Assembly: GCA_000320545.1 (NCBI GenBank)
Contig: ADNK01002063.1
Coordinates: forward strand, 1-35,000
Source: Bigelowiella natans CCMP2755
Taxonomy: Eukaryota; Cercozoa; Chlorarachniophyceae
DNA: 35,000 nt
Direction: 5' to 3'
The notes beneath the pieces were generated by a model. That model searched no databases and was not told the DNA's origin. It saw nothing but the letters and a program-made list of their open reading frames with translations. Shown one piece after another: positions 32,288 through 35,000 of the stretch; positions within the stretch are counted from its first letter, which is position 1, and every line of letters begins with the position of its first letter. The position numbers and the translations under genes are program-made.

Positions 32288-32630
32288 CGACAAGAAGAAG
32301 AAAGAAAAATGAGAAGAAAACAGAGAGAGGAGGAGAAGGGGGGGGGGGGGGGGGGGAGGGTGACGGGCGTTACGACGGTATTTGTGAGCGGTAGTTTGAA
32401 ATTGAATGGGGAATGACGGCAGCGATGACTTGGAAGAAGCAGCAGTAGCTCTGTTTTGGAGGTATTCAACGTTGTTGTGCATGTCGGGCATTGCACGACC
32501 AACAGTCTGCGCTCTCGGTGCCTTTTTTACGAATTTTATATTTATATTAAAAAAGGAGGAGGAGAATCATCACCCCCATTTGATCAGTCAAACAACAAGC
32601 TGCATTAGGGAGATTCACCATCACCACTCC

Positions 32631-32679
32631 ATTCGTCATTAAACAAGCTGCATTCGTCATTTAACAAGCTGCATTCGTC
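32631..32679. repeat. 21-bp tandem minisatellite
   Basis: Two full 21-bp units (ATTCGTCATTAAACAAGCTGC, second with one substitution) plus a 7-base partial unit. A diverged half unit (ACAAGCTGCATTA) lies at about 32594-32606. Confidence 0.85.
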
Positions 32680-33020
32680 GTCATCGCATCGGACGTACGT
32701 AGCTGAGAATGGACCCCGGGCGTGATGAGTCGGTGATGTTCTGAGCCATGTAATCCACAGTAGTAGCACGTGAGACGCCGCCGAGAGTGCGCTCGATGTA
32801 TCATCATTTTTTATGATAAAAAATAGTCGTAATCAGTACCTTAACCTTCTTTCTAAACACATTGTTGTGGGTGCTGTGACTGCTGGCGAGCGGGATGGCC
32901 CTCTCTCGCATCTGATGGATCTGATAGTAACAGCCGATGGATGGGGAGGGGGGGGAAGGGAGGGGGAATGATGATGGGGGAAAACTACTTGAAGGTCTAC
33001 GTGTTTATTATTTACTAAGT

Positions 33021-33026
33021 TTTATT
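33021..33026 (-). terminator. AATAAA polyadenylation signal of the coiled-coil gene
   Basis: On the minus strand AATAAA lies seven nucleotides after the TAA stop at 33035-33033. This is close, but it is the only canonical signal placed sensibly for this gene. Confidence 0.45.
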
Positions 33027-33032
33027 AAATCA

Positions 33033-34271
33033 TTACGAATACTTAGGGACGACAAGGATATGAACGTTCTAAATGCCATTCTCCCAATTCACGCCAAAAG
33101 AGGTTGATGGTAAATGCCCCCATACGCCTCCGCGTACCGCGCATAACACCCTCAATTTATGCGAAAACCAACAGCATCTCATCATTTTGGGTGATCTAAC
33201 CGGAGTACCTTCGCCTCGTAGTCTTGCTTTAAGAAAGCTGCATCCTTACGATGCGACTCAACTGCCCCTTTTAAGGAGGAGTTCTTTTCCTAAGAGCCAT
33301 GATGGTTTCCAATTGTAAACGATTTTTTTTCAGTCACGTCGCAGATCGATTCGCCGTATAAGTACGACTTTACCTTCAAAGCCGAGATTTCCTTCCTTTG
33401 ATTTTTCGTTTCAGCCTGACGGAAGCTGGTTAAGAGGCGAGATCCCTCAATAGAACTATCAAATTCCTACCTCAAGGTGCTGGATGGTACTTAATTGGCC
33501 GTTTCTGATGATAGGTATACCGTACAAGTGAGTGTTCATTAGCAAACAAAGGTAGGATATATTCGCACTTACGAGATGTTCCCTCCAAGGTCCTCCTTCA
33601 GTCGATTCACCAGAGCTTGCAGCTGCAAAGCCGTGTTTCTCAATAAAATTCGAAGAGCGCCACATCGGTGAGAATGGGAGTCAAGTACCTCTTCGCATTT
33701 CTTCTTAAGTTGAGAAGCTTCACGGGTTTTCGCATGCAATGCTGTCAGCATTACACTCGAAGATACTCGAATCTTTCAATATCAAAAGAGCCAAAGAGCC
33801 CGCAGATGACCATGGAAAAACAACCCAACAATTTATAATGGCTACGTTCCACACGGAATGTCATATTTCCATGGCCAACAACAAGAGAAACAGTCTTTGG
33901 GAAGGTTTTCCACATCATGCAAAAGGAGATAGATTTTACCTCCGTTGTCCATATCAAGTCTCCATTTTCCCCAGGTTTCATCTTTGTTTTTTGCACCAAA
34001 ATGAACACTCGTATTACGAATCAATATCAATAGTTACCAATTAACTGCTGATGAAGTGTGAAACCAGCGAAAATAATAGAAATACATGATATCTTACCGC
34101 TCCTGCCGACGGAATAGACAAGGAAATGCGATGATCTATGAACGATGGGACTGCACTCTTTTCAGCATTTTCGACGGTGTGGTTGTTCAGTATCCCTGAG
34201 GATTTCCTCTCCTTCACATCCGTGGCCATGCTTTTCAACCGATTCATTTCCTCTTTACTAAGGCTTTCCGA
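33033..34271 (-). CDS. Coiled-coil protein with possible GOLD-like domain, 5' part unresolved
   Basis: Minus-strand exons with good splice sites. 34271-34098 is after TTTCAG and before GTAAGA: SESLSKEEMNRLKSMATDVK, then HRISLSIPSAGA. A beta-rich exon at about 33985-33860 follows: PGENGDLIWTTEVKSISFCM. Exon 33741-33573 has a GTAAGT donor: LHAKTREASQLKKKCEEVL and LRNTALQLQALVNRLKEDL. Then come short exons NGQLSTIQHLE, AETKNQRKEISALK (GTAAAG donor), EKNSSLKGAVESHRKDAAFL and a final NVHILVVPKYS ending at TAA 33035-33033. The helical exons are clear coiled coil. The 'SIPSAGA ... PGENGDLIW..E...ISF' pattern resembles GOLD domains of Golgi/trafficking proteins, a tentative inference. Upstream coding sequence probably continues to about 34950 but could not be assembled. 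Confidence 0.6.
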
Positions 34272-35000
34272 CTGAAAGGAAAAAGGGTCAATGTCGCTGA
34301 GCACTCTGCAGCCTTCTCTCAGAACTGGAGAGAAAACATAAGTGAAGAGGGTGGCGCCCTAGTGCGCTTGAGGTTCGATTTGATGACATTTTCAGGCCAC
34401 TTTCGTGCACATCGCAATCATCGCAACTACCATTAATTTCGAGCACGGTGCTGTGAGGGGGTGGCTAACGAAGGTGCGTGTGCCTCGGACGATACTTGGA
34501 GTACACTTCGGTTTCGCCGGTGATTTTATATGAGCGACAAGCGTTTTGCATGAAACGTGCTAATAAATGTAAGAAGTATCCTGAACTCCACGCCAGTGAC
34601 CCGTACGACCTGGTACAATTTCGAACATCTGTTTTTCTGGTGTCGCAGAGAAATAGCGGGTTATTTTTTATTGATGCGACTGGATTTATATCGCGGATTT
34701 CCCTTCTTTTCCGTCTAAAAAGCAGGGCTCAATGCGCCGTGAGAATACCGAAGAGACACACTTTGGTTGAAGAACGAAGAACCAAAATCTCTCGATGTCT
34801 CCGAGGGTCTCGAAGGACGAGCAGCAACAGATCCTCGTCGCATCTGTAAAATAGAGAAAAACTCCATGTCGCTAAGTTAATTCGCAAGTACGAAATATTG
34901 TCATGAAACGAGAAGATACCGTCATTTTTCATATTCCAAGAATCTCCGTCACACGCACGGAGCTTGGCGGGCAGGGTGTGGACGACGCGCTTAGTGACCA
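34272..35000 (-). other. Probable upstream exons of the coiled-coil gene, unresolved
   Basis: Minus-strand stretches look partly coding. One reads VTKRVVHTLPAKLRACDGDS from the right window edge to a GTATCT donor near 34920. Another after TTTTACAG near 34855 can read MRRGSVAARPSRPSETSRDF. Frames and splice sites are not unique, so no model is given. The gene may extend beyond the window. Confidence 0.3.

Larger units (their letters stand above)
31596..33032. other. Divergent spacer with one short possible coding exon
   Basis: It lies between the minus-strand start at 31595 and the 3' end of the coiled-coil gene at 33033. It contains a (TAC)n/(TGC)n triplet run at 31797-31850, a poly-G run at 32338-32356, a 21-bp tandem repeat at 32631-32679 and a short plus-strand reading frame at 32102-32287. 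No other gene was recognised. Confidence 0.45.

Noticed and set aside
32400-32510. Minus frame with CPTCTTTL resembling a CxxC zinc motif
   Set aside because: A single CxxC with no partner pair, in a frame that degenerates into poly-Pro from a G run; insufficient evidence.
33073-33318. Plus frame of 81 codons
   Set aside because: It is antisense to minus-strand coiled-coil exons (EKNSSLKGAVESHRK) with good splice sites; no independent support.

Overview
The window is nuclear DNA of a eukaryote. Genes are split by GT-AG spliceosomal introns, mostly 50-350 nt. They encode eukaryotic protein families: mitochondrial citrate synthase, a DHHC palmitoyltransferase, a three-repeat Myb protein, a FYVE/RanBP2-finger/PARP protein, a SNF2 ATPase and a FUT8-like fucosyltransferase. 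Introns and spacers are packed with microsatellites (AT, GT/CA, CT/GA, ATC/TAC) and poly-C/poly-G runs. A unicellular protist or alga with an intron-rich genome fits best, but the sequence alone does not fix the lineage. I found no rRNA, tRNA, CRISPR array or autonomous transposon.

Layout. 1-3149 (+): 3' part of a divergent SNF2-family ATPase whose 5' end lies in the AT-repeat region or left of the window. 4334-~7110 (-): three-repeat Myb protein. ~7458-7884 (+): weak small gene. 8158-10841 (-): FYVE + RanBP2 zinc finger + PARP catalytic domain, a five-exon gene of 596 codons and the most novel architecture here. 12015-13268 (-): single-exon protein with degenerate EF-hands. 13942-14594 (-): unidentified exon(s). 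14626-~16655 (-): DHHC palmitoyltransferase. 16861-17410 (-): small possible membrane protein. 17882-22279 (+): complete mitochondrial citrate synthase in 17 exons, including one GC-AG intron. 22280-25230: gene-poor tract with an inverted pair of a dispersed repeat. 25716-28607 (+): FUT8/NodZ-like glycosyltransferase with a long Gln/Ser/Pro linker and a Cys-rich tail. 28608-29614: palindrome-rich spacer. 29615-31595 (-): unidentified gene ending in a Lys/Arg/Ser-rich tail. 32102-32287 (+): short possible coding exon. 33033-~34950 (-): coiled-coil protein with a possible GOLD-like domain, 5' end unresolved.

The genes do not form a pathway; the gene order looks like an ordinary eukaryotic chromosome segment. 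The exon models come from reading-frame continuity, splice-site consensus and phase matching by eye. For citrate synthase and FYVE-PARP every junction closes in phase. For the Myb, SNF2 and DHHC genes the core closes but the 5' ends do not.
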